From NCBI RefSeq assembly GCF_000272475.1, contig NZ_AKFJ01000085.1:186001-250000 (forward strand): DNA of 64,000 nucleotides, written 5' to 3'. Below the pieces are notes generated by a model that was given only the letters and a program-made list of their open reading frames with translations, ran no database searches and had not been told where the DNA came from. Shown here piece by piece: positions 23,279 to 31,178 of the stretch. Every line of letters starts with the position of its first letter. Position 1 is the stretch's first letter. The position numbers and the translations under genes are program-made. This DNA comes from Novosphingobium sp. Rr 2-17. GTDB taxonomy: Bacteria > Pseudomonadota > Alphaproteobacteria > Sphingomonadales > Sphingomonadaceae.

Positions 23279-24061
23279 TCAGCGCAGCTGGCTGGAGGTG
23301 GCGAGCATCTCGTCGGCGGTCTTCACCACGCGGCTGTTCATCTCATAGGCACGCTGCGCGGTGATCAGTGCGGTGATCTCGCTGACTGGATTGACGTTCG
23401 ACTGCTCGATAAAGCCCTGCGTCAACATCCCAAAGCCAGGCTCGCCCGGCGACGCGACTGTCGCTTGTCCCGACGCTGCGGTCTCGAGAAAGTTATTGCC
23501 GCCCAGGGCCTCGAGCCCGGCTTCGTTGACGAAGGTAGCGAGTTGCAACTGCCCGATCGTTTGTGGTGTCGGTGTGCCCGACAAAGTAACCTGAACTTCG
23601 CCCGTTTTCGATACTGACACTGCGACCGCACCTTGCGGAACCGTGATGCCAGGCTGCACCGGATAGCCATCGGCGGTGACCAGTTCGCCCTGATCGGATA
23701 GCTGGAACGAGCCGTCGCGGGTATAGCCGGTGCCGCCGTCGGGCATGGTGATCTGGAAGAAACCCTTGCCTTGGATCGCCATGTCATAGGGATTGTCGGT
23801 CTGCGAAAGCGCGCCTTGCTCGGCGATGCGATAGACGCCGCCAGTCCTCACGCCTGCGCCGATCTGGATGCCGGTCGGGAGCTTGGAATCGGTGCCCGAG
23901 GCGACGCCCGCGCGTGATACCGATTGATAGAGCAGGTCCTGGAATTCGGCGCGCTGACGCTTGAACGCGGTCGTGCTCATATTGGCGATATTGTTCGAGA
24001 TGACGTCGACATTGGTCTGCTGCGCGAGCATGCCGGTGGAAGCGATCGAGAGAGAACGCAT
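23279..24061 (-). CDS. flgG: Flagellar distal rod protein FlgG
   Basis: FlgG is the distal rod subunit. The 260-residue protein has MRSLSIASTGMLAQQTNVDV and ISNNIANMSTTAFKRQRAEF, then the FlgG-specific LPTGIQIGAGVRTGGVYRIA. It ends NPVSEITALITAQRAYEMNS with KTADEMLATSSQLR. The length is standard. It lies 37 bases after flgF. Confidence 0.96.
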   Translation of the reverse strand: MRSLSIASTGMLAQQTNVDVISNNIANMSTTAFKRQRAEFQDLLYQSVSRAGVASGTDSKLPTGIQIGAGVRTGGVYRIAEQGALSQTDNPYDMAIQGKGFFQITMPDGGTGYTRDGSFQLSDQGELVTADGYPVQPGITVPQGAVAVSVSKTGEVQVTLSGTPTPQTIGQLQLATFVNEAGLEALGGNNFLETAASGQATVASPGEPGFGMLTQGFIEQSNVNPVSEITALITAQRAYEMNSRVVKTADEMLATSSQLR

Positions 24062-24098
24062 GGATTACCTTTCGAGAGGATAGAGAAAACTCGGGACG

Positions 24099-24842
24099 TC
24101 AGGTGAAGCGGCCGAGCCGGTCGATCGCATTCTTGCGCAGGTCGTCCATCGCTTGCGACAGGCGCTGGCTCGACTGGTAGGAGCGAAGAATCTCGACCAT
24201 CGCGGTGGTCTCGACGATCGGCTGGACGTTCGATCCTTCGACCCCGCCGGTGGTGAGCTTGGTCTCGGCGGCCGAGAGAATGCGTCCACCGCTCCCCGCC
24301 ATCAGCCCGTCGCCGCGCGGGGTAACGCCGGCTTCGTCGGCGAAGACGGTCAGCGCGATCCGGCCGAGCACGCCTTGCGCTCCTGAGACCGAGCCGTCGC
24401 TCGCGATGCTGAGAGTTGCCAGTTGGTCGGGTGGGATATTGATTGGTTTTCCGGTCGCGTCGAGCAGCCGCTGGCCGCCGGCGGCGGCGAGGTCACCGGA
24501 AGGCAGGACTTTGACAAAGCCTGCGCGGGTGTACGCGGTGCCGCCGCCCGGCGCCTCGACCTGGAGATAGCCGGGGCCGTCGATCATCACGTCGAGCGGG
24601 TTCCCGGTTGCTTGGAACGCCCCCATGCTGGTGTCGTGGATCGCGCCATAATCGAGCACGTAGGATGTCGTAGTGGCCGATGGTACCGATGGGTCACCGC
24701 TTTGCTCGACGAACTCGTGGAATACCGGCTGTTCGCGCTTGAAGCCGACTGTGCTGGTGTTTGCCATATTATTGGCGGTCACGTCGAGCCGGCGCCGCAG
24801 CGCCTGTTCGTGGCTCAACAGGACATAGGAGGAGATATCCAT
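24099..24842 (-). CDS. flgF: Flagellar proximal rod protein FlgF
   Basis: FlgF is a proximal rod subunit. The 247-residue protein begins MDISSYVLLSHEQALRRRLD and has VTANNMANTSTVGFKREQPV. It has a central GNPLDVMIDGPGYLQVEAPG and a C-terminus VEGSNVQPIVETTAMVEILR. It heads the flgF-flgG-flgA-flgH operon and is transcribed divergently from fliL. Confidence 0.94.
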   Translation of the reverse strand: MDISSYVLLSHEQALRRRLDVTANNMANTSTVGFKREQPVFHEFVEQSGDPSVPSATTTSYVLDYGAIHDTSMGAFQATGNPLDVMIDGPGYLQVEAPGGGTAYTRAGFVKVLPSGDLAAAGGQRLLDATGKPINIPPDQLATLSIASDGSVSGAQGVLGRIALTVFADEAGVTPRGDGLMAGSGGRILSAAETKLTTGGVEGSNVQPIVETTAMVEILRSYQSSQRLSQAMDDLRKNAIDRLGRFT

Positions 24843-24877
24843 CCGGTTCGCACCTTAAATAAATCGTCGGTTCTTGC

Positions 24878-24896
24878 GCACTAGGCAGAAGTTGCC
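24878..24896 (-). promoter_or_regulatory. Flagellar-type promoter and palindrome, flgF operon
   Basis: On the minus strand GGCAACTTCTGCC (24896-24884, one mismatch from a perfect dyad) runs into TAGTGC. The flgF ATG is 36 bases downstream. Only 9 bases separate it from the start of the divergent fliL element. Confidence 0.5.
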
Positions 24897-24905
24897 GTGT
24901 GCTTG

Positions 24906-24916
24906 TCCTATATTAG
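24906..24916 (+). promoter_or_regulatory. Flagellar-type promoter element, fliL operon
   Basis: TCCTATATTAG, within the near-palindrome CCTATATTAGAGG, lies about 70 bases before the fliL GTG. It matches the fliG and TPR-operon elements. The role is inferred. Confidence 0.5.
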
Positions 24917-24985
24917 AGGGGAAATGCAGCGACGACGCATGCGGCGCGCAAATTGTCCGCGAGATGTCGAGCGAAAGGGAAGCCA

Positions 24986-25507
24986 GTGTCCGAACCAGAG
25001 CCCGAAAGCGAGATCGTCGAGGGAAGCGAAACACCGCCTGCGCAAAAAGCGCCGCGGTTCAGCAAGCGTGTATTGATCATCGTGGGCGGCGTGGTTGCGC
25101 TGCTGCTGATCATTAGTGGCGCCGCGTTTTTCCTGCTGCGACCGGCCGGCGGAGAAGCCGAGCCCGCCGCTGAGGCCAAAAGCGAAGGCCATGATGAGGA
25201 GGAAGCGACCTATATCGATGCACCGGCGATGGTGGTGAATCTACGCGCTGCCGACGGCACCGCGCGCTTCCTCAAGATCCGTTTCACGTTCGTCCCCGTC
25301 TCGGCGGCCAAGGGCGAACTGATCAAGGCCAAGCTGCCGCTGATCGTCGACGCGTTCCAGCCTTTCCTGCGCGAATTGCGGCCCGAGGATCTGGCGGGTT
25401 CGGCGGCGGTGTTCCGCATTAAGGAGGAGATGCTGGTGCGCGCGACCGGGGCGATGGGCCCAGACGTGGTCAAGGACATCCTCATCCAGGATCTGATCCA
25501 GCAATGA
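24986..25507 (+). CDS. fliL: Flagellar basal-body-associated protein FliL
   Basis: FliL surrounds the stator and supports torque. The 173-residue protein has an acidic cytoplasmic N-terminus and one membrane helix at about residues 29-51 (VLIIVGGVVALLLIISGAAF). A periplasmic domain follows with TYIDAPAMVVNLRAADGTAR and the ending GPDVVKDILIQDLIQQ. The GTG at 24986 with AAAGGGA upstream is preferred to an in-frame TTG at 24953. Its stop overlaps the fliM ATG. Confidence 0.9.
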   Translation: MSEPEPESEIVEGSETPPAQKAPRFSKRVLIIVGGVVALLLIISGAAFFLLRPAGGEAEPAAEAKSEGHDEEEATYIDAPAMVVNLRAADGTARFLKIRFTFVPVSAAKGELIKAKLPLIVDAFQPFLRELRPEDLAGSAAVFRIKEEMLVRATGAMGPDVVKDILIQDLIQQ

Positions 25508-26517
25508 GCGACGATGATTTTACCGATTTCGAGATCGCCGCGCCGAGTATGGCGCTCGGCGAAGGCGATGCCTTTGACCAGGCGAGCATCGACGCGTTGT
25601 TCGGTGGCAGCGAGCCGCTTACCAAGAAGAGCGGCCTCAAGGCGGTCATTGAATCGCGGGTCATCAGCCATGAACGGCTGCCGATGCTCGAAGTCGTGTG
25701 CGAACATATGGTGCGCAGCTTCGCGACGAGCATGCGCAACCTGACCTCGGATGCGATCGACGTGAGCCTCGACGAACTGACCTCTATCCGGTTCGGCGAG
25801 TTCATGGGGCGCTTGGCTCTGCCGGCGATGATCGGTGTGTTCAACGTGGTCGAATGGGACAATTACGGTGTCATTACGGTTGATTCGAGCCTGATTTATG
25901 CGGTTGTTGATGCGCTGCTCGGCGGGCGGCGCGGCGGCGGGCCGATGCGGATCGAAGGGCGCGCGTTCACGACGATCGAGACGACGTTAGTGTCGAAGAT
26001 GCTCGATCTCGCGCTCGCCGACCTCGCCGCCGCGTTCGAGCCGATCGATCAAGTCGGCATCGTGCTCGAACGCGTCGAGACCAACCCGCGCTTCGCCGCG
26101 ATCGCCGGTCCGACCAACATCGCCGCCGTCGCGACGTTCCGCGTCGATATGGAGGGCCGGGGCGGCAAGTTCAGTATCCTGTTGCCCTATGCAACGATCG
26201 AGCCGGTGCGCGAGAAGCTGCTTCAGCGCTTCATGGGCCAGAAGGTCGGGCGCGGGAACATTTGGGAGGATCATATGGCCACCGAACTGCTCAAGACCGA
26301 AGTCTCGGTCGATGTCGTGCTCGGCGAGAAGGTGATGCGGCTCGAGGATGTGCGCGGCCTTGCCGTCGGGGACACGATCGCACTGAACACAGCGCCAGAT
26401 GACCCACTCGAGATTCAGTCCGGTGGCGTGCCGATGGGGCGCGCCCAGATCGGACAACGCCGTAGCAATATCGCGGTCCGCTTGCTGGCCGATATGTTCA
26501 AAGGATTGCCACAATGA
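25504..26517 (+). CDS. fliM: Flagellar motor switch protein FliM
   Basis: FliM is the CheY-P-binding middle part of the C-ring. The 337-residue protein has an N-terminal DQASIDALFGG, the counterpart of the EIDALL motif. The CheC-like middle domain follows (NLTSDAIDVSLDELTSIRFG, then VDALLGGRRGGGPMRIEGRAFTTIE in part). The C-terminal SpoA domain is KTEVSVDVVLGEKVMRLEDV. It overlaps fliL upstream and the DUF6468-type gene downstream. Confidence 0.95.
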   Translation: MSDDDFTDFEIAAPSMALGEGDAFDQASIDALFGGSEPLTKKSGLKAVIESRVISHERLPMLEVVCEHMVRSFATSMRNLTSDAIDVSLDELTSIRFGEFMGRLALPAMIGVFNVVEWDNYGVITVDSSLIYAVVDALLGGRRGGGPMRIEGRAFTTIETTLVSKMLDLALADLAAAFEPIDQVGIVLERVETNPRFAAIAGPTNIAAVATFRVDMEGRGGKFSILLPYATIEPVREKLLQRFMGQKVGRGNIWEDHMATELLKTEVSVDVVLGEKVMRLEDVRGLAVGDTIALNTAPDDPLEIQSGGVPMGRAQIGQRRSNIAVRLLADMFKGLPQ

Positions 26518-26864
26518 GCTTTTCAACCGTAACCAACTTCATCACGATGCTGTTCTGCGGCGCGGTGCTGATCCAGAGCGTGCGCCTGATCCGCTGTCTG
26601 CGCGACATGAAGGGCGATGCGTTTGCCGATATGGTGGCCTCGCTCGACACATCGACGATTCAGGCGCGAGCGGTACTGGCCGATTTGCGCGAGACGCTGC
26701 GCACCGATTGTGCCGCCAATGCCCGCGTTATCGCAAGCGGCGCTGCGATGCGTGAGGAGTTGACGGTTATGGCGGGGATCGCCGATGCTGTCGCCGAGCG
26801 GATTGTCGAAGCCGTCGAAAAAAGCAATCCGAAGCGCGAAGTTGCAGCGGAGTTGGCAGAATGA
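26514..26864 (+). CDS. Small membrane-anchored flagellar-operon protein (DUF6468-like)
   Basis: The 116-residue protein has one N-terminal membrane segment (about residues 8-25, ITMLFCGAVLIQSVRLIR). A charged helical tail follows (DTSTIQARAVLADLRETLRT). Proteins of this shape follow fliM in many alphaproteobacteria (I recall the name DUF6468), and their role is unknown. The ATG overlaps the fliM stop and its own stop overlaps the next gene, so it belongs to the motor operon. Confidence 0.65.
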   Translation: MSFSTVTNFITMLFCGAVLIQSVRLIRCLRDMKGDAFADMVASLDTSTIQARAVLADLRETLRTDCAANARVIASGAAMREELTVMAGIADAVAERIVEAVEKSNPKREVAAELAE

Positions 26865-27421
26865 GCGGCAAGCCCTCACTCTTGCTGCTGACTGCGATCG
26901 CGGCGATGCTATCGACGGTCACGCATGCCGTGACCGCCGCCTCCGATGTGCCCGAGAGTCGGCTCGGCACCGCGATCAAGCAGGATATCGCGACACGCGA
27001 TCAGGCAACCGCGCGGCGCAATCGCGCGCTGGTGTTGCGGGAACAGGTCGCCAAGGCGAGTGAGGAACGCATCAAGGCCGATTTGCGCGCGCGTCAGGAA
27101 CAAGCAGATCTTGCGGCGGCCACGTCGGCGGGCCCCGGCCGAACCGCCGATGACGCGCAATATGACAATCTCGCCAAGATCTATCAGGCGATGAAGCCAG
27201 CACGCGCGGCGGCGGTGTTCGAGCAACTCGACATGGATGTGCAGATGAAAGTCGCGCAGCGCATGCGCGAGCGCTCGACGGCGATGATTCTGGCGTCAAT
27301 GAGTCCGGCGGGCGCGGCGGACCTCAGTATGTCGCTTGCTCGCAAGACGCCGAAGAAGAAGGAGATGGTGCCGTTGCCATCGGCCCCCGCCTCGCAACCG
27401 CAGCGTCGCCCCACGCCTTAG
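26861..27421 (+). CDS. MotE-like periplasmic protein with MgtE-N-type domain
   Basis: The 186-residue precursor has a signal peptide (SLLLLTAIAAMLSTVTHAVT) and a coiled-coil (ATARRNRALVLREQVAKASE, then RIKADLRARQEQADL). A domain like the N-terminal MgtE fold follows: LAKIYQAMKPARAAAVFEQL, then RMRERSTAMILASMSP. This matches MotE, a periplasmic chaperone for the stator partner MotC in rhizobia. It ends the fliL-fliM operon. MotE is the best reading by architecture, not proven. Confidence 0.65.
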   Translation: MSGKPSLLLLTAIAAMLSTVTHAVTAASDVPESRLGTAIKQDIATRDQATARRNRALVLREQVAKASEERIKADLRARQEQADLAAATSAGPGRTADDAQYDNLAKIYQAMKPARAAAVFEQLDMDVQMKVAQRMRERSTAMILASMSPAGAADLSMSLARKTPKKKEMVPLPSAPASQPQRRPTP

Positions 27422-27613
27422 GGGCAACTGCCATATCCGCGCTCGCATCCATCCCAGCACGATGCCCACGACGCGCCAAATTCGATTCCGCCCTTAACCT
27501 GGAGTGATGGAACGACCGCGGATTCTCGACATTGGCGTTTAATCGGCTTGCGCGAGCAAGTATCTGGCCCCTTGTGCGATTCCGCGACACCATCAATTAA
27601 CGGCACCAAACAC

Positions 27614-28015
27614 CTAGTCTGCGGCGGAAACCTCGACGATCAGGATGTCCGCTACGGCGCTGTCTTCCCCGCGCAAAACCTTGGTTAGCGCGGCGCGCAA
27701 TGCGACCGCGTTTACCGGCATGCGTGGGGAAGCGTAGAGGCGGGAGAATTCGATCGCTCCGGCTACCGAAACAGCGCGCAGCGCGGGAAGACGCTGGGTC
27801 AGTCGAGCCAGTCCGGACGCGTCGGCGGCTGCGAGCACGAGCTTGAGGTGAAGCCTCCCATCGAGACGATCCGAGCCGACGATAGGCACGACAATCGGCT
27901 CCATCACGACGAGTTGGGGGGGCTCGCGCGGTAGTGGCGCATTATTGGCCGCGTTTGCACTCGATGCGGTGGCAGCGATCGCGAGCAACGCGCCGCGCTT
28001 CAGGATTGGATGCAC
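27614..28015 (-). CDS. Exported protein of unknown function, possibly FliL-related
   Basis: The 133-residue product begins at a GTG (28015) with GGAG upstream. It has a signal-peptide-like start (HPILKRGALLAIAATASSANA). The mature part (LVVMEPIVVPIVGSDRLDGR, then LHLKLVLAAADASGLARL) ends LRGEDSAVADILIVEVSAAD. The strand pattern and closing segment loosely recall the periplasmic domain of FliL, but there is no clear membrane anchor. It is divergent from the TPR pair across the promoter at 28063. A much longer open frame extending to 29731 is antisense to the TPR gene and is not real. Confidence 0.5.
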   Translation of the reverse strand: MHPILKRGALLAIAATASSANAANNAPLPREPPQLVVMEPIVVPIVGSDRLDGRLHLKLVLAAADASGLARLTQRLPALRAVSVAGAIEFSRLYASPRMPVNAVALRAALTKVLRGEDSAVADILIVEVSAAD

Positions 28016-28059
28016 GATGAGCAAACTCCGGCGGTAAGCGACCCTGTGCCGTCTACCTC

Positions 28060-28072
28060 TCCTATAATAGAA
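28060..28072 (+). promoter_or_regulatory. Flagellar-type promoter element, TPR operon
   Basis: TCCTATAATAGAA lies about 30 bases before the ATG at 28098. It is the same box as at fliG and fliK. The element is near-palindromic and could also face the divergent gene at 28015. Confidence 0.5.
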
Positions 28073-28097
28073 GGCCGCCGAACATTCAGGAACTCCG

Positions 28098-28304
28098 ATG
28101 AGTAGAGACCAACGACCGGGCCGTGCCGTGATAGTCGGCCCCGCACCCGAACGCTCCGAACCCGTGCCGATCGTTGCGACTGCCAACACTGCTGTTCCGT
28201 CCCCGGTCAAGCAGCATCGCTTGCTCTGGTCGATCGTGTTCCTGCTGGCCTGTGTCGCGGGCGCGGTGGCAGTGGCCTTGCTTGTGCCGGGCAGGATCTG
28301 GTGA
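28098..28304 (+). CDS. Small single-span membrane protein
   Basis: The 68-residue protein has a basic, Pro-rich cytoplasmic start (MSRDQRPGRAVIVGPAPERS). One C-terminal membrane helix follows (about residues 43-64, LLWSIVFLLACVAGAVAVAL). I do not recognise the family. It has its own flagellar-type promoter, and its stop overlaps the start codon of the TPR gene (GTGA), so the two are coupled. It may anchor or partner the TPR protein. Confidence 0.6.
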   Translation: MSRDQRPGRAVIVGPAPERSEPVPIVATANTAVPSPVKQHRLLWSIVFLLACVAGAVAVALLVPGRIW

Positions 28305-30142
28305 AGCGGCTCCTGGTCATCGCCGCCCTGCTCGCGACCGCCGCCGCGGCGCCGGGGGTGCCATCGGACGCTGGTGATGCAGTCACTGCGCCGGACGCGG
28401 AGGAAGAGGCGGCGGATGCCGATGCCGCCGTGACCGATGTCGCTCCGCAGCGAGTGCGGGCGACCTCGACGCTGCCGCGCTTTGCCGCGCAACTCTCCAA
28501 CCTGCCCGTCATCACCGGGCCGGCCGGTTGGCGGAACAAAGGGCAGAAAGAGGGTTGGGCGGACCTGATCGCGGCGCAGCCGGCGACACGCCAGGCCGCC
28601 CGCTGGGCCTATGCGACCCATCAGATCGCGCTTGGCCGTGGCGCGGAAGCGCTCGGCGCGCTGGAGGTGATGCGGCAGGACGATCCCGATCTCGCGCTGG
28701 TCGCCTCCTATCAACTCGCGCTCGGCGCGACCCTGACGCTGCTCAATCGGCCTGGCCCGGCTGCCACGGCGCTGGGGGGCGAGGCGCTCCAGGCCAATCC
28801 GGAAGCGTGCGCTTGGCGGGCATTGGCGCTGCTGCGCGCGCGGTTGGCGCCGCAGGCGTTTGAATTGCTGCCGTGTGCGCTCCCCGCGCTGAATGCCCGC
28901 CCGGTGCGTGACCGTGCGCCGTTCCTGCTTGCGATGGCCGACGCGGCGCTCGAACTCGGTCGCCCCGCGTTTGCCAAGCAAGTGCTCGCGGCAATGCCCG
29001 GTTCCGACGCCGCTGCCAATCTGCTGCGAGGTCGCGCCGAAATCGCGCTCGGCAAGCGCCAGCAGGGCCACTTGCTGCTCTCCCAGGTGCGCGAGGTCGG
29101 CGATCGCCAACAGCGGCTCGATGCCGAAGTCGGCGCGCTTGAAGATTATGCGACGCAGAGAAACTTGTCCGAGGCTGAGAACGCGCGGCTGCGCCAGATC
29201 TGCTTCATTTGGCGCGGCGACGATATCGAGTTGCGTGCGCTGAACTTGCGCTACACGCTGGCGCAGCGCCGCCATGACGTTCGCGCGACGCTTGAAACGG
29301 GTGCTGCGATTTTCCGCTATTTTGGCGGTGGCCCGAACCGTGTCGTGCTGGTCACGGCGTTGCAGACGACGCTGGCCGGGGTGCTCGCGCCAGAGGGCAC
29401 GCTGCCGCTCGACGTGCTGGCCGGTCTGTATTGGGACTATCGGGACTTGTTGCCCGCAGGCGCGGCCGGCGACCTGCTTGTCGTCCAACTCGCCGACCGG
29501 CTTCAATCCGCCGGCCTGTACGAACGTGGTGCCGAATTGCTTGACCATCAATTGCGCGTGCGCACGCGCGATATTGCGCAAGGGCCGCTTTCGGCGCGGG
29601 TCGCGTCGCTGTTCATTCTTGCTGGCCAGCCCAGGCGGGCGCTGGCGGCGATTCGCGATACCGAGACGAATGCCTATCCCGACGACATGCTGTGGGAGCG
29701 TCACCGTGTCGAAGCGGTCGCGCTCGATCAATTGGGGCGAACCAACGAAGCTCTCGCCGTGCTGCAGGACGTGCCTGACGGCGCGGCGATCCGCGGCGAA
29801 CTCTATTGGCGGCGGCGCGACTGGAAGGCGCTAGCGGGCACTACATTGCCCGCTGCGGGTGCCGTGTCCACGTTGAACGACGTTGCGCAGGCCGAGATAT
29901 TGCGGCTTGCGGTCGCGCTGGCGATGCTGGGGCGAGAGGCGGAACTGGCGCGGTTGCGCGTGCGCTACGGCGCCGCGTTCGCCAAGCTGCCGACCGCCTC
30001 CGCGTTTGCCGCACTGACGGCTGCGGTCGGGTCGGTCGATCCAGCGACGATCAGCGCGGCGATGGCGGCGATCCCGTCAGCGAGCCCGGCCGGCGGCATT
30101 GCCGACCTGATCGACGCCGCGCCGCAGGTGGCGGGGATATAG
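28301..30142 (+). CDS. Periplasmic TPR-like repeat protein of the flagellar locus
   Basis: The 613-residue precursor has a signal peptide (MKRLLVIAALLATAAAA), an acidic linker, then a long run of Ala/Leu-rich helical pairs. They read as degenerate tetratricopeptide repeats: ARWAYATHQIALGRGAEALG, LLAMADAALELGRPAFAKQV, RVASLFILAGQPRRALAAIR and DQLGRTNEALAVLQDVPDGA. The GTG start overlaps the preceding stop. It should be a periplasmic scaffold. Rhizobial MotC is also a large periplasmic motility protein encoded near a MotE homologue, so a stator-related role is possible. That is inference. Confidence 0.6.
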   Translation: MKRLLVIAALLATAAAAPGVPSDAGDAVTAPDAEEEAADADAAVTDVAPQRVRATSTLPRFAAQLSNLPVITGPAGWRNKGQKEGWADLIAAQPATRQAARWAYATHQIALGRGAEALGALEVMRQDDPDLALVASYQLALGATLTLLNRPGPAATALGGEALQANPEACAWRALALLRARLAPQAFELLPCALPALNARPVRDRAPFLLAMADAALELGRPAFAKQVLAAMPGSDAAANLLRGRAEIALGKRQQGHLLLSQVREVGDRQQRLDAEVGALEDYATQRNLSEAENARLRQICFIWRGDDIELRALNLRYTLAQRRHDVRATLETGAAIFRYFGGGPNRVVLVTALQTTLAGVLAPEGTLPLDVLAGLYWDYRDLLPAGAAGDLLVVQLADRLQSAGLYERGAELLDHQLRVRTRDIAQGPLSARVASLFILAGQPRRALAAIRDTETNAYPDDMLWERHRVEAVALDQLGRTNEALAVLQDVPDGAAIRGELYWRRRDWKALAGTTLPAAGAVSTLNDVAQAEILRLAVALAMLGREAELARLRVRYGAAFAKLPTASAFAALTAAVGSVDPATISAAMAAIPSASPAGGIADLIDAAPQVAGI

Positions 30143-30260
30143 CGGCGCTATTTCGGCTCTTGCTTACGATGGCGTGCGGTCGCCGTCCAGCCGATCTATA
30201 GACGGAGGAGCGCCTGCAGGGCAGGCGTGACCAGCCGCTACCTGCCGTGCAACGCTCTGT

Positions 30261-31169
30261 TTAACCGAGATATTTCGCCAAGCTTAGCCCGGAGAGCTGG
30301 CTAAACACCGAATAGCTCGCCTCCAGCATCGCCTTCTGCTGCGCGAGGTCAATCGCGACCTGGCCGAGATCTGCGTCTTCATTGTCGGCGATGATGCCCT
30401 GCAACATGTCCGAGCGATCGCTCGCGCGGGTGCTGAGCGTGTCGGTCTGGGCCTGTTTGCGACCGTTTTCCGCGCTGACTGCCCGGAGCGAGGACAGTCC
30501 GGCATCGATCTGCCCGGCAGCCGTCGACAAGGTAGCGATCTGTGATGCGGTCGGCGGGTTGCCGATCGACCCGGCCCCGGCGAGCGTCTGGAACGCCGAG
30601 TAAAGGCCAGAGCCGATCTCGCTCGCCGTAACGCCGTATTGGATGTCGACCTGGTCCGATAGTCGCGCCGACGCTTTGATACCGTCGTTGGCGAAAGCGG
30701 CTGAGGCTGGTGTGGAGACCGTATCTGCAAGCGTATCGGGCAGGAAGGCCGGGGCGTCGGTTTGAGACCCCCCGAACAGCGATCGACCGCCATCGCTGGC
30801 GTTGAGAGCAGCCCGGAACTGGTTGAACGCGGCGGTGATCGCTTCATTCAGTCCGGGACTCTGCCCGGAGCCGATGGCGTTCAGCAAATCCTGTTTGAGC
30901 GACATTGCACTGGAGTCGATCGCGCTCATATTGGTATCGTTGAGCGTTAGTGTGGTGCCCACCTGTGTCGCTGCCGCGACATAGGATTCCTGCTGCGCAC
31001 GCAGCGAATGAGTCGAGAGATTCCGTACCGCCTGGACACCGAGCGAGGCGTAATCGGGGGCTTTCTTTCCTGTTGCCAGTCGCGCCTGCGTCGTCGCGAG
31101 CAATTGCTGCGAATGCTGGATGGCAGCGGACATCGTGCGCTGGAGCGGAATGGTCGCGACGCGAGACAT
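30261..31169 (-). CDS. flgL: Hook-filament junction protein FlgL
   Basis: FlgL (HAP3) joins the hook to the filament. The 302-residue protein has flagellin-like ends: MSRVATIPLQRTMSAAIQHS and LLATTQARLATGKKAPDYAS at the N-terminus. LAQQKAMLEASYSVFSQLSG and LSLAKYLG form the C-terminus. It lies nine bases after flgK. It is distinguished from flagellin by its length and its position after flgK. Confidence 0.92.
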   Translation of the reverse strand: MSRVATIPLQRTMSAAIQHSQQLLATTQARLATGKKAPDYASLGVQAVRNLSTHSLRAQQESYVAAATQVGTTLTLNDTNMSAIDSSAMSLKQDLLNAIGSGQSPGLNEAITAAFNQFRAALNASDGGRSLFGGSQTDAPAFLPDTLADTVSTPASAAFANDGIKASARLSDQVDIQYGVTASEIGSGLYSAFQTLAGAGSIGNPPTASQIATLSTAAGQIDAGLSSLRAVSAENGRKQAQTDTLSTRASDRSDMLQGIIADNEDADLGQVAIDLAQQKAMLEASYSVFSQLSGLSLAKYLG

Positions 31170-31178
31170 GAGCGTTCC

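Noticed and set aside
27614..29731. Open frame of 705 codons on the minus strand
   Set aside because: Most of it is antisense to the TPR gene, has an Arg/Gln-rich shadow composition and no ribosome site; only the last 133 codons (from 28015) look like a real exported protein.
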